NCBI RefSeq assembly: GCF_047511655.1
Contig: NC_133391.1
Location: 130,852,906-130,916,905 of the forward strand
Direction of reading: 5' to 3'
Source: Castor canadensis
Lineage: Eukaryota; Chordata; Mammalia; Rodentia; Castoridae
DNA length: 64,000 nucleotides
The notes under the pieces were generated by a model that saw only the letters and a list, made by a program, of their open reading frames with translations, did not search any database and was not told the DNA's origin. Each line of letters starts with the position of its first letter. The stretch's first letter is position 1. Both the position numbers and the translations under genes were made by a program. Shown piece after piece: positions 48,791 to 63,245 of this stretch.

Positions 48791-49304
48791 GAGACCTGTA
48801 ATCACTCTTTTTCTTGCTCTCTCCACCTTTCAGGATCAGAATACACAGTCCTGGATGATGTGTGGGTCCCATGGGTCATGGATGAATTTCTGTGAATATG
48901 AGTATTTCTGATTGCATAATCTTCCTCCACTGTTTTTTATTCCCCTCTTTTCTTAGAACCACAGTGTCATCAAAGGTCCATCTACTACATTCAGAAATCT
49001 ATTCCTCCTCTAAACAATTTTGTTTACAGGTCAATTGAAATAACCAGAATTGATGATATTTTTTTAAGTTTGAATAAGGAAGATCTTTTATAAACTCCAT
49101 TTCTGGCCCTTGTAAATAGCAAGGGGGAGAAGCCCTACTGTTCAGCAGAGTGAAAGTTGGCCTTATTTATGGAAAGTGAGCTTAGTGCAATGTGAATATT
49201 TATCATAGAATACCATGATTTAGCTACTTTGTCAACATGAAATGTAAACTTTAGGTAATATTTAACCACAAAATAAATGAGCTTTTTTATTATCATATGT
49301 TAAT

Positions 49305-49505
49305 TGTTCAAAGGGGTTTTGTTGTGGTATTTCCAAAATATGCATGCATATAAAGTATTTCAATCATATTCACCTCCCTTTCACCCTCCCACTGGTTCTC
49401 ACTCCCAAACAGTCCCCATTTTACACTCCTGTCATTTATTTTTTAAGGTCCAGAGTCTATAAATGAGTGAGAACAAGCAATGCTTGTCTTTCTCATTCTG
49501 GCAGA
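49305..49505 (-). mobile_element. Older rodent-type L1 3' UTR fragment
   Basis: On the - strand: gagaaagacaagcattgctt, ggggactgtttgggagtgag, agtgggagggtgaaagggag, gaaatactttatatgcatgc. Related to, but distinct from, 22318-22440. Confidence 0.6.
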
Positions 49506-51006
49506 AAATGAGTTTTTTAACTTTTAAAAGTGGTTAGCCATATCTATCAATCTATTAATGAAAAGATGAGTCAGTAACAAAAATATCACATGATCTAGCC
49601 ATCTATTAAACACAAAGCACATCTCCATTAAGAGCCCACTATAGCAAAAGGACACTCACCAAGCCATCAGGGAGAGATAGACATGTGTGCAAATCCAACT
49701 ACGGGCAGAAAGAAAAGAGTGTGGAGCACAAGAAAGGAACCAAGTGAGGACCAGAGAAGAAGGTAGCTGAGCTCAATTCTCTAAAGTGGTGGTGATCAAA
49801 AGCAGTCTCACACAAACTCCGAGTTTTGGGGTTTTGCTAGAAAGATGAGAGTCTAGACAGGACATAATCACTAAGATGCAGCTCTCAGGATGCACAGGCA
49901 GGCAGTCCTTAATTAGATCTTGTGTAATGTAGAGGGAATGTGACATACAATGCTGGAATTCCACTCCTTTCCTCATGCCTATTAAAATCCAAAGTCTTGG
50001 TCTCTGCCCCTTGCTGACCCTAGTGTAGAGAGCAAGTTCCAAGTGTGCATTTGATTTTCTGATTTCATCTAAGTTCATGGTGCTCGTGCCTACAGTACTA
50101 CCTCCACTAAATGCTGGCACGCTCTTGTCCATCCCAGGAGATAGCCAGGGGTCATCATCCTTGGGCATCTCCTTCCCCTTGCCCTGACCTCTCTCCACTT
50201 TCATGTCTCTCTCTCAATCCATCTACCACATTGCACTCCTGTCTGAGAGTGACATTCAGACTCTTTGACAACTAATCAGCCATGGCAGTGCCCTATCAGA
50301 ACACAAGCTGCTGCTCCAGACCAGTGTGGAGTCAGCCTGGGGGAAGGTGACTTTCACCCATAAGACAGCAAATTCTTTGAAAAGAGGGGTTGTTTCATTC
50401 AGCAAAATATTAGCAATACTCAGCTCATAGAAGAAGCTTAATAAATGTTTGTTGATTAAATGAGTAAATCTAAAGTTACTCTGAAAATCAATGCTTTCAA
50501 TTCACAGTGGCATTGCTTTCAAGTTCGCCTAGGCTCATCATCATGGATAATGGCCATACTGTAGAGTTACAGATCCTCTTGATAGTCGAACTAGGTAAAA
50601 TGTAAAAGAAAATAAGATTCTGGGCTTTCAGAAAATAAATAAGATATTTGTAAACTCCAGTTAGTTATAAAACCTGGTACCTCTTGAAACAACCTCACTT
50701 ATCCCCTTCCCTAAAGCCCTGTATTTTTAAACTTGTCTTCCCGTATTCTACTCGTACAACTTCTTGCTACTTTTTCAAAACTTAACCAGCTCAACAGATG
50801 ACATCTTTAAATGGCTGTTGAATTATAATATGCCCTCTTGTATTATTGGGAGTTAAATAAAATGGCTAAATCTTGTTTTAAGAATATGTAATTAGTGAAA
50901 TTTTCTCTTGAGATACCAAAACTAAAATTGAGGCCAGTATATCATCTTCCAAAATTAGACACTGGGCACTCTGAAGGCCATCTGTGATGCAGTGTGAACT
51001 TGGGCC
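49506..51006. other. Mostly unique; short L2 tail at 50375-50462
   Basis: An L2-type 3' end is seen as agaggggttgtttcattcag...gaagcttaataaatgtttgt. A 143-codon - strand frame (49773-50204) has no domain and is not called a gene. Confidence 0.45.
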
Positions 51007-51021
51007 AACAGCCTTCAATTT
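51007..51021. repeat. Left target-site duplication of the young L1
   Basis: The 15-mer aacagccttcaattt equals 53419-53433. Confidence 0.95.
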
Positions 51022-53418
51022 TTTTTTTTTTTCATTTTTCTTTTATTATTCATATGTGCATACAAGGCTTGGTTTATTTCTCCCCCCTGCCCCCACCCCC
51101 TCCCTTACCACCCACTCCACCCCCTCCCGCTCCCCCCTCAATACCCAGCAGAAACTATTTTGCCCTTATCTCTAATTTTGTTGTAGAGAGAGTATAAGCA
51201 ATAATAGGAAGGAACAAGGGGTTTTGCTGGTTGAGATAAGGATAGCTATACAGGGCATTGACTCACATTGATTTCCTGTGCATGGGTGTTACCTTCTAGG
51301 TTAATTCTTTTTAATCTAACCTTTTCTCTAGTTCCTGGTCCCCTTTTCCTATTGGCCTCAGTTGCTTTAAGGTATCTGCTTTAGTTTCTCTGCATTAAGG
51401 GCAACAAATGCTAGCTAGTTTTTTAGGTGTCTTACCTATCCTCACCCCTCCCTTGTGTGCTCTCGCTTTTATCATGTGCTCATAGTCCAATCCCCTTGTT
51501 GTGTTTGCCCTTGATCTAATGTCCACATATGAGGGAGAACATACGATTTTTGGTCTTTTGAGCCAGGCTAACCTCACTCAGAATGATGTTCTCCAATTCC
51601 ATCCATTTACCAGCGAATGATAACATTTCGTTCTTCTTCATGGCTGCATAAAATTCCATTGTGTATAGATACCACATTTTCTTAATCCATTCGTCAGTGC
51701 TGGGGCATCTTGGCTGTTTCCATAACTTGGCTATTGTGAATAGTGCCGCAATAAACATGGATGTGCAGGTGCCTCTGGAGTAACAGTCTTTTGGGTATAT
51801 CCCCAAGAGTGGTATTGCTGGATCAAATGGTAGATCGATGTCCAGCTTTTTAAGTAGCCTCCAAATTTTTTTCCAGAGTGGTTGTACTAGTCTACATTCC
51901 CACCAACAGTGTAAGAGGGTTCCTTTTTCCCCGCATCCTCGCCAACACCTGTTGTTGGTGGTGTTGCTGATGATGGCTATTCTAACAGGGGTGAGGTGGA
52001 ATCTTAGTGTGGTTTTAATTTGCATTTCCTTTATTGCTAGAGATGGTGAGCATTTTTTCATGTGTTTTCTGGCCATTTGAATTTCTTCTTTTGAAAAAGT
52101 TCTGTTTAGTTCACATGCCCATTTCTTTATTGGTTCATTAGTTTTGGGAGAATTTAGTTTTTTAAGTTCCCTGTATATTCTGGTTATCAGTCCTTTGTCT
52201 GATGTATGATTGGCAAATATTTTCTCCCACTCTGTGGGTGTTCTCTTCAGTTTAGAGACCATTTCTTTTGATGAACAGAAGCTTTTTAGTTTTATGAGGT
52301 CCCATTTATCTATGCTATCTCTTAGTTGCTGTGCTGCTGGGGTTTCATTGAGAAAGTTCTTACCTATACCTACTAACTCCAGAGTATTTCCTACTCTTTC
52401 TTGTATCAACTTAAGAGTTTGGGGTCTGATATTAAGATCCTTGATCCATTTTGAGTTAATCTTGGTATAGGGTGATATACATGGATCTAGTTTCAGTTTT
52501 TTGCAGACTGCTAACCAGTTTTCCCAGCAGTTTTTGTTGAAGAGGCTGCTATTTCTCCATCGTATATTTTTAGCTCCTTTGTCAAAGATAAGTTGCTCAT
52601 AGTTGTGTGGCTTCATATCTGGATCCTCTATTCTGTTCCACTGGTCTTCATGTCTGTTTTTGTGCCAGTACCATGCTGTTTTTATTATTATTGCTTTGTA
52701 ATATAGTTTGAAGTCAGGTATTGTGATACCTCCTGCATTGTTCTTTTGACTGAGTATTGCCTTGGCTATTCGTGGCCTCTTGTGTTTCCATATAAATTTA
52801 ACAGTAGATTTTTCAATCTCTTTGATGAATGTCATTGGAATTTTGATGGGAATTGCATTAAACATGTAGATTACTTTTGGGAGTATAGACATTTTTACTA
52901 TGTTGATTCTACCAATCCATGAGCATGGGAGATCTCTCCACTTTCTATAGTCTTCCTCAATCTCTTTCTTCAGAAGTGTATAGTTTTCCTTGTAGAGGTC
53001 TTTCACATCTTTTGTTAGGTTTACACCTAGGTATTTGATTTTGTTTGAGGCTATTGTAAATGGAATTGTTTTCATACATTCTTTTTCCATTTGCTCATTG
53101 TTAGTGTATAGAAATGCTAATGATTTTTCTATGTTGATTTTGTATCCTGCTACCTTGCTATAGCTATTGATGATGTCTAGAAGCTTCTGAGTAGAGTTTT
53201 TTGGGTCTTTAAGGTATAGGATCATGTCGTCTGCAAATAGGGATATTTTGACAGTTTCTTTACCTATTTGTATTCCTTTTATTCCTTCTTCTTGCCTAAT
53301 TGCTCTGGCTAGGAATTCCAGTACTATGTTGAATAGGAGTGGAGATAGTGGGCATCCTTGTCTGGTTCCTGATTTTAGAGGGAATGGTTTTAATTTTTCT
53401 CCGTTAAGTATAATGCTG
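51022..53418 (-). mobile_element. Young 5'-truncated LINE-1
   Basis: A 2.4-kb L1 3' half on the - strand, truncated inside the reverse-transcriptase domain. It is flanked by a perfect 15-bp target duplication aacagccttcaattt (51007-51021 and 53419-53433) and ends in a pure A-tail (T-run on the + strand from 51022). The target ATTT/AA agrees with the L1 endonuclease preference. The coding frame is still open from end to end, which points to recent insertion. Confidence 0.97.
51516..53418 (-). pseudogene. L1 ORF2 C-terminal half, open reading frame (5'-truncated)
   Basis: The frame is uninterrupted from the truncation point to the ORF2 stop, about 633 codons. Seen in order: [15 protein letters not shown], the catalytic FADD at 53226-53237, thumb region, and the C-terminal cysteine-rich knuckle [18 protein letters not shown] (C-x3-C-x7-H-x4-C spacing), ending [11 protein letters not shown]. 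The first ATG (53225) lies just after FADD, so any protein made from it would lack the active site. The endonuclease and N-terminal RT are missing, so it is a dead-on-arrival copy even though the frame is intact. Confidence 0.95.
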
Positions 53419-53433
53419 AACAGCCTTCAATTT
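53419..53433. repeat. Right target-site duplication of the young L1
   Basis: Identical to 51007-51021. Confidence 0.95.
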
Positions 53434-54090
53434 AAAGGCAATTCTAAAGGTAACTTCTAGTTAATGTGGGTATAAGGCTGCACCTGGTACCATATGGGTT
53501 CCTCTTTGTTTTATACTCCAGACTGGAGCATTCATAAATGGGGACCTGTGCTAAATGCAATGTGTATTTTGCTTTCCTTTTGTAGGATGTGCATGTTTGG
53601 TATGGGGTTAAGAAAAAAGACTTTCCCAGAAGCACTATTCTATAGGTATAAAATACTCTTTTCAATCAAAAGTATGGTTGCACTGCATGCAAAGGAAGTT
53701 CATAAAACCAGTCAGGTTGGAGGGTCAGCCCTTTAACACTGTTAGAGAAATTTTTCAGTTACAGAAAAGATTAAGAGAAAGATTAGTTCTGGTGGGGTCC
53801 AAAACAAAACTACGGATCTTCTGTTGAAACACACATTCAGCCATTATTGATTTTCAGTGTAAAAGTTTTAAGAACACATTATAGTACTGATATAAGCCCA
53901 GAGAAAAAAGAATTCTATATCAAGCTGTAGAGAAAGAAAAGGGTCAAACACTCACAGCATGGTGTTACCATGACACTCCAAGAGGCTCACTGGGCAAAAA
54001 CACACACTAGTTCTGGCTTTGAACTAGAGGGTATGTTTCTGCTTAGTAATGAGGAGCTGCTCCTACCGCGTGAAAAGTGAATGAATGGTC
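53434..54090. other. Unrecognised sequence upstream of ACTBL2
   Basis: No gene or repeat supported. Confidence 0.45.
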
Positions 54091-54290
54091 AACTGCACGG
54101 TTGCTTACGCCTATAATCCTAGCTACTTGGGAGGATGAGATCGTGAAGATTGTGGTTAGAGGACAGCCCTAGCAAATAGTTCTCAAGACCCCGCCTCCAA
54201 AATAATAATCAGAGCAAAATGGATTGAAGGTGTGGCTCATGCATTAGAGTGCCTGTTTTGTAAGACTGAAATCCTGAGTACAAATCCCAG
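54091..54290 (+). mobile_element. Composite B1 + ID SINE, sense
   Basis: B1 unit (ttgcttacgcctataatcct, agctacttgggaggatgaga) followed by an ID unit (gaaggtgtggctcatgcatt, ctgagtacaaatcccagtca). The A-tail has been replaced by a (CA)n run. Flanks share tgaatgaa. Confidence 0.85.
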
Positions 54291-54315
54291 TCACACACAC
54301 ACACACACACACACA
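54291..54315. repeat. (CA)n grown at the SINE 3' end
   Basis: About 12 CA units directly after the ID part. Confidence 0.9.
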
Positions 54316-56818
<2,503 letters not shown>

Positions 56819-58315
56819 GTGGACTTCCACGCTTGGAGGCTTATATTTGCCCTTTTGCTAGGACAGCCTTTTTCTAGGCTCTCATCCACTAGGATTAAGG
56901 TAAATAGCCCACTCTTCTTAGCATAAAAGCCAGTAAATCTATCTTTCCACCCAAATACCCTGGACTTTGCTCCAGCTAATCACATCATGATCTCTATCAA
57001 CTGAAGGAATTTTGATATTATAGGGCTCAAAGAAATGTAAGTTTGCTTGCATGAAAATAAGTAATATGGAGTAAGATCACTTCAGAATGAATAACTAGAA
57101 TTCCAAGCTTTAAAATTAGTTCCTCCTAAAATACTCAACAATAGCCAGCTTCACAAACCTGCAAAGAAGTGTATTTATTTAGCAACTATGTCTTATTAAA
57201 GTATTTTATTTAGTTGACTTCTTTTATAGCTGTAAAGAATTATGTAGATCAATATTCATATACACATAAGTACAAGGGAAATCAAATATTACATGTTAAA
57301 ATGTACTAATATATCTGATTATCTTAACAGTTCATGTGAATTTCTTTACTTCCCGACAGTCACAATTTTAGTACTTCCATATTTTAATTGTTTCCCTTAT
57401 AAAAAAATATAATGAAACCATCACTATTCCATTGATGTTGTATATAAGTTGCCTAAATTTCCAGCTCCTGGTGGAGTTCTACTACTCAAACATATCTTAG
57501 CATGTTATTTATTGAATCTCATATCTATAAAACAGGAAACCTTCAGATAATGCCTAATTTTTAAAATAGAGAGAGATTGTCACATCAAATTGTCATTCTG
57601 CTATAATTTGACAAGAATAATTTTATTTTTATTTCTTAGCATAATAAAACATATCTTGAATAATTTCTGTTGGCCATGATTGTGGGGATTTTTCTCTCGT
57701 GCAAGGGTCACACTGTAGCTCAGCATCTTTGTAAGTTATAAAGTTCAGTGTCAGGTGTGTTCTTGGAAAGATTTTATAATAATTCTGCTTAATTATATCC
57801 AGTGATTAGCAATACTTCTTCACTCAAGCGTCTCTGGGATGCTAACATCTTGGAAAATAACAGTGTCTACATACAATGTTTAAAAAGTTTTAAGAATCCA
57901 GTAGTGATTTAACAGCCACTTTACATCTTAGGGCATTTATCTCAGTCTGTGCTGTGATTTCTGATTACTTGGATGTGAGGATTATTTGTATTCTCAGGGC
58001 ATTTTCTGGAAAGATGAACTGTTGGATTGCTATGTAGGCGTTATCAGGCATTATCAAGTGTTACCACGGAGAGAGTCATCTCTTCTCTTTCCTCTTAGTT
58101 GGGAAACTCCTACCTGTGATTTAAATCTCTAAACTGCAATCTAGAGCAGTTTTTGTTTAAGATAAAACTTTCCAGATAATGTGATTTTCCTTACTTCTTT
58201 TGTCTATTAACAGAATTTTAAATGCATTTAAGCAAAATTAATCTGTAAAAGCACTTTATTTTATAAGACTTGTAAATCTCGTGTCATTAAATTAAAATTG
58301 TTTCATATTTGCGTA
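56819..58315 (+). other. Probable ACTBL2 3' UTR with candidate poly(A) signals
   Basis: About 1.5 kb of AT-rich sequence follows the actin stop and has no recognisable repeat. Candidate poly(A) signals are ATTAAA at 57195-57200, AATAAA at 57643-57648 and overlapping ATTAAA hexamers at 58286-58296. The 57643 signal is the best because a GT-rich tract (ttctgttggccatgattgtg) follows it by about 20 bases. The transcript end is inferred; there is no RNA evidence. Confidence 0.4.
57643..57648 (+). terminator. Canonical poly(A) signal AATAAA downstream of ACTBL2
   Basis: AATAAA lies 825 bases after the actin stop codon, with a GT-rich downstream element about 20-40 bases on, the standard arrangement for mammalian cleavage and polyadenylation. 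Use is inferred. Confidence 0.4.
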
Positions 58316-58795
58316 CAGTAGACCCTTGGTATTGGTGGGTACATGACTCCACAGAGCCCACCACTGAGGAAAACCGCAAGTGCTCAGGATACAGGGTTCA
58401 ATGCTGTGCTGAGGATGCCTGGATCATTTTTCCTATAATACCTCCTGACTTCTACTAAAACATGCTGCCTTTCGACAGATCTAAAATTTTCACTTGATCA
58501 CTTCAATTAAGCAATTCACTTTTATCTTGCTTTGGGGGCACTATTTGCTTTTTTGGAAGGCAGAGTTTCACAAAATTAAGGGCAGAAACACTCAGCAGAT
58601 CATGCAATGATTTAAACACAACTGACTGTAACACAGGACTGACTGAGAGCTTCTCCACATCAACTGAGCTGTTTAATATAGGAGCAGGAATTTAAAATTT
58701 GTATTTTTGAAATTTCTTTTGATTTATTTATCTAATATTTTACCACACTGATCGAAGCTCTGTGTAACAAATCTGTGAATAAGGTGGGCTTACTG
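58316..58795. mobile_element. TIR-bounded DNA-transposon fossil (Tigger-like, non-autonomous)
   Basis: The left end CAGTAGACCCTTGG is matched by the reverse complement of the right end (CAGTAAGCCC...). CAGTA, the following CCC and an inner TATT agree, about 12 of the first 18 bases. A TA dinucleotide precedes the left end and TG follows the right, consistent with a decayed TA target duplication as in Tc1/mariner-Tigger elements. About 480 bp long with no transposase reading frame. Family name is uncertain. Confidence 0.5.
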
Positions 58796-59937
58796 TGCTT
58801 GGACTTCCTGTTCTTTGCCCTCAATCTTTCCCCAAGAACTGGAGAGTGACCCAGAGAAGATCACTCTTCTCAGGTGTGACCTATTCATTTGTGTGTTTCA
58901 ATTTTGTACTTGGTACACTTGACCAAGTAAACATTAAAAAGCAAATTTTTTAAGAAACAAAAAGATGGCTGTTCATATAATATTATAAATTTCTTGTAAT
59001 CTCAATTAAAAAGTTTGGCTTAAGTGGATGAACTAGTGTTTCAGTAACTAGTAGTTAGGGATACTGGCAATGATAATAATATCTTGAATTTATATGCTAT
59101 AATGCATTCCACAGAGTGAGTAATTCTCACACTCTGACCTACATTCTAAATTACAGAAAAGACATATCTCCCCACCTACAGAAGGTTTATGGAATAGAAA
59201 AGGTGAACTTACAAGAGAGTGAGCTACAGAACTCTACAACATTAAGTGAAGTATGAACCCCAAAAAGCAAACAAATTTAAACCTCAGGTTTTTGGATATT
59301 CTCCCGTCCATCAATGTTGACTGATTGATGGATGAGTTTAATCAGGAAAAAGCCCGTCTTACAACTTTGAATTTATAGTTAATGTCATATATTCAAATAA
59401 TACAAATGACATATTACTCACCAGTGGTTCACCAGCCTGGCTTATCAATCAAATTTCTTAGAGAACCTTATACAAATATATAGTCCCTGGCCCTGGGCTC
59501 AGAAATTCTGATTTAGTAGGTGCATGGTGAGGACTAGTGGTCCAAATGTACAGTCAACTGGAGGAATCACAGTTCTAAAGAACCCAAAATCTAAACCACA
59601 TTACAGACCCAAGGGCAGGAAAGGAGGTTGGACACTTGAACCATCTATCTTCCTTCGAAAATGGGATGTGCTGAAGCACATTTCTCAGATAAATTCCACA
59701 ACACAGTAAATGATTCTGTCCCTGGATGATGCATCCTAAGTAGCAACTGAAGGCTAGTGTTGTATCGCAATTCTCCCAACAGTTATTTCCCAACCACAAG
59801 CAATGTATTTCTGAAAGCATAACTAATTCAAGACCAGTTCCTATACTCTTCTTTACCAAGCAGGTAAATTTGCTGTTTTTCAATAGTGAGACAAAATAGT
59901 CCTAGGAAAAAGGTTGGACTGTGTCCTAGATACAATT
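58796..59937. other. Unrecognised sequence
   Basis: No gene or repeat family supported. Confidence 0.45.
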
Positions 59938-59953
59938 AAAAAATTCCATACTA

Positions 59954-60101
59954 GAGATAAGGGCAAAATAGTTTCTGCTGGGTATTGAGGGGGGGAGCGG
60001 GAGGGGGTGGAGTGGGTGGTAAGGGAGGGGGTGGGGGCAGGGGGGAGAAATAAACCAAGCCTTGTATGCACATATGAATAATAAAAGAAAAATGAAAAAA
60101 A
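59954..60101 (+). mobile_element. Very short young L1 3' tail insertion
   Basis: Only the last ~150 bp of the L1 3' UTR, in + orientation with a poly(A) tail. The flanking duplication is up to 16 bp (six A's then ttccatacta: 59938-59953 and 60102-60117), at a TTTT/AA-type target. It is the reverse complement of the 3' end of the 51-53 kb L1, differing by one G in a homopolymer run. Confidence 0.95.
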
Positions 60102-60729
60102 AAAAAATTCCATACTAAGGAAGGCTTAGAATCTTTACTCCTACCTCCTGCATGGATAACAGGAAATGTTTCTCCCTTTTCCCCCCATTTCTCCCTACTT
60201 TTATCCTGCCATGACAAATACCTTTTGTAATAAACTTTGCTATCATTTTTACTGTGAAAAAAAGGAAGGACCTTGGTATGAGTATTGCATTTTTTGGAAA
60301 ATTCTTGGGGTGACTAGGACTTTGCCATATTTATTCACTAATTTCAAAATTATGAAATTATGAATTCAGTGCTTTATGCCAGAATATACTGGAGAAGTGT
60401 TTCAAGAACACTGAGGAATTTATAATCAGTAGTGAAAGAAACTGTGCAATGAAAAGTAGTATAATCTAAGGAAAGTTCACTGACTAGACACAGCCCAAGG
60501 TTTAATAGTCATATAAGGATGCTTCAAAGCTCAAGCGATCAAAGAAAGTTCACAGAGTAGACAGAGACTCTGAGTGAAGTTCTAAGGCATACACAGTTTA
60601 CATTGAACACAAAAATTTAAGGGTGTAGGCAGCATTTTGATCACTACTTCCTGGGGCTAGTAAAGTTATTTATTCTTATTTTAAATGTTTCCATTGAACT
60701 GTAAAGAAGCTTCCAACCTTTAAGGTTAA

Positions 60730-60995
60730 GTTCAAGTGTTGCTTCTTATAGGGAACCTTTTGTAAACTTTCCCCCTCCCTTTCCAAGGAAAAGTGACAAA
60801 CTCTTCTTTTGTGGTCCTAATGTATTATTTATATGGATCTGCATCATAAATACATTACAAACATATGCCCACACTTTCTCACAAGTCACCAAAATGCACC
60901 TGGAGGACAAGGATAGTATTCATTCACCTTTGAAGTTTCCTAGTGTCATACACATAACATTAGTTCAATAAACACAACTTGGATCAATAAATTAG
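60730..60995 (+). mobile_element. L2 LINE 3' fragment
   Basis: gttaagttcaagtgttgctt, ccccctccctttccaagg, aatgtattatttatatggat, gaggacaaggatagtattca, ttagttcaataaacacaact follow the L2 3' end. Confidence 0.55.
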
Positions 60996-61189
60996 TGAAT
61001 TTATGGACTCTGGTGTGCCTCATGCACATCATCTTAGTTCTGTATCATCTATTTCTTGCCATTCATTCTCAGCTCCTATTTATAGGCATCTGTCCCTTTT
61101 GTTGGTACTGTATTTCTTGAGGCATATTTTTCTCCTTTCTTCCTCTCTTCCCTTTCCTTCTCCATGCTTCTCAACATGAGGCACTAAAG

Positions 61190-61312
61190 GGGTTTTGTTG
61201 TTTTTTGAGTCAGTGTCTCACTATGTATTCTAGGATGTCCTCAAACTCATGGCACTCTTGCCTCAACCTTCCCAGTGCTTCAATGACAAGTACGTACCAC
61301 CACACCTGGAGA
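61190..61312 (-). mobile_element. B1-type SINE
   Basis: Antisense: ttttttgagtcagtgtctca, ctaggatgtcctcaaactca, gacaagtacgtaccaccaca. Confidence 0.8.
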
Positions 61313-61440
61313 GAAACTGGACTTAAATTGTCTTCTGCATGTCAATAAAACTTTTTCATTCTTCTGATTATTCAAAGACTCAATCAACCTCATCTTTTGA
61401 AATACATGCTAGCTAGGTGGCTGCTAAAATTTTTAAAGGG

Positions 61441-61498
61441 AAGGGAAAGGAAGAAGACAAAAAAAGGAAGGGAGGTTGGGAGGGAGTGAGGAAGGAAG
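61441..61498. repeat. Purine-rich low-complexity run
   Basis: Almost only A and G (aagggaaaggaagaagacaa, aggaagggaggttgggaggg). Confidence 0.8.
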
Positions 61499-61787
61499 TT
61501 TTTCACTGAGTGCAATAGTAGTATATTTAGCCCTTCTAACATAGTTGCATTCTTGCTGTTAATTTTCTCTGTTTTCTAAGTTCCCAATTACTCTAGAATT
61601 GAGTTTCAAGTATCCAACTCTGTAATAACTCAGACATTATAATATATTGAAATGTGTGCTTTTCTGGTAACTATTCACAGTCTCCATGTTTACAAAAAAT
61701 TCCTTTCAAAAAAATGTTTGAAGCTGAAAACTAAGCATGTGGTTTGTCCAATACTGCTTCCAGATGTTGATAAGTACAGTTGGAATA

Positions 61788-61822
61788 TGTGTGTGTGTGT
61801 GTGTGTGTGTGCGTGTGTGTGT
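61788..61822. repeat. (GT)n microsatellite
   Basis: About 17 GT units with one C interruption. Confidence 0.95.
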
Positions 61823-63152
61823 ACAAAACATATGTATCAGCAGAGAGACTTCATTAAAATTAATTGAACTTGAAGATTTCCACTTTAAATATGAAAAGAA
61901 CTGTCTGAACTACAACTCATTTTTTAAAAACAGCACCATAAGTAATGAAGATTCTACAGCTTCCTTAAGTTGCCTGCCTTGTATTTCAGCCTATTCCATA
62001 TCTGCTAGTCTAAGTAGCTTATGATTTTAGGTTTAGTTAAATCCTCTCAACAGATCTACCAGTATGTTATGATGACCAACATTTTATTTAGACAATACCT
62101 TAACACAGCTTGAAAAAATGGAGAGTCTTATCTAATTGGCCATTTGACAATCTTTAAGTTAAAAGCCAGGTTGTTCTGTCGGTAACTGGGAACGAAGCTT
62201 TTGTAATCACGCACAGGTCATGTTGCCTAGTATCTGGTGAGGGAGACACAGAGCAGGTAGGATTCAGGTTCCCACTCCTATCTCCTTCATGGCTATATTG
62301 TAGCAAGAGAAGATTTTCCTGGCAATTTTATAGGCAGGGGTGAGCAAAGAAAGGTAGACACTAACATAGTATTTTAACTTTGTGACTCCTTTTCTCCACA
62401 CTACATATACTCTGTGAGCCACTCAGATGGAGTCTCTGTCACAACTACTTTGTCACTAGCATGAAAACAGCCATAGAAAATATGCAAGTAAGTGAATGTG
62501 GTTATATTGCCATATTTTTTTTCTTTATAAAATAGATGGCAGGCTGGATTTGGCCTAGCAGATTCCCCAGAGTATCATTTATACAGTTATGTTCAGGAAT
62601 AAAATTACCAGAGGTACTGCAATTACATATGGACAGAACATTAAGACCCAAGTTCTTCATGGTGAGGGACCAGCCCCCCAGGGAAAGTAACATAGTCAGC
62701 TAAGTGACTGCCCTGAAGGGCTGGTTCGGGACGAAGAGTAATGTGTTGCAGATTTGAATTCTGGCTGACATTAATCAGAATATACACAACACAGCAAGAG
62801 AGTAGAGGCCATGTCCTCTTTCCTGCAACCCTGAAAGACAGTTAGACAGTAAATGGCTAAGACTGTCAGACCAGAGGCAGAGAAGGAAGCAACTCAAACC
62901 AGTCAGAAAGGCAATCTGTAACTCAGGCAAGTGGGGTACATTAATCCATTAAAAATCACGGCACAAAGGTGCTGGGGTGGGGTGGGATGCAGTATGTTTC
63001 TTTGACTTGATGATCATAGTTTCATTAATCATGATTAATATGCTCTATACTAAGAAGATTAAAGATGCCAAAGAGTGTTAGACGATGCACCTGTTCTCAC
63101 CAAACTGGTCTGGATAGGACTACAAGACTTAAATAGATAAAAATTAAATTAA
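61823..63152. other. Unrecognised sequence
   Basis: No gene or repeat family supported. Confidence 0.45.
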
Positions 63153-63232
63153 GAGCTGGTGGAGTGGCTCAAGTGGTAGAGCACCTCCCTAGCAAGCATA
63201 GGGCCCTGAGTTCAACCCCCAATACCACAAAA
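63153..63232 (+). mobile_element. ID-like SINE with intact Pol III boxes
   Basis: The best-preserved ID-like copy. A box TGGCTCAAGTGG at 63165-63176; B box GAGTTCAACCC at 63208-63218; short A-tail. An 11-bp duplication aattaaattaa flanks it (63142-63152, 63235-63245). It resembles a tRNA but does not fold as a complete one. Confidence 0.93.
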
Positions 63233-63245
63233 ATAATTAAATTAA

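Noticed and set aside
49773..50204. 143-codon - strand frame as a gene
   Set aside because: No domain or family resemblance and no supporting context.
51838..53460. + strand frames of 80-86 codons within the young L1
   Set aside because: They are reverse-strand shadows of ORF2; codon pattern follows the - strand gene.
59880..60217. Proline- and phenylalanine-rich - strand frames at the 60 kb L1 tail
   Set aside because: They are translations of the L1 3' UTR G-rich tract and A-tail on the wrong strand.
63153..63232. tRNA gene
   Set aside because: A and B boxes are present but no full cloverleaf or CCA-type acceptor pairing is visible; it has an A-tail and target duplication, so it is a SINE.
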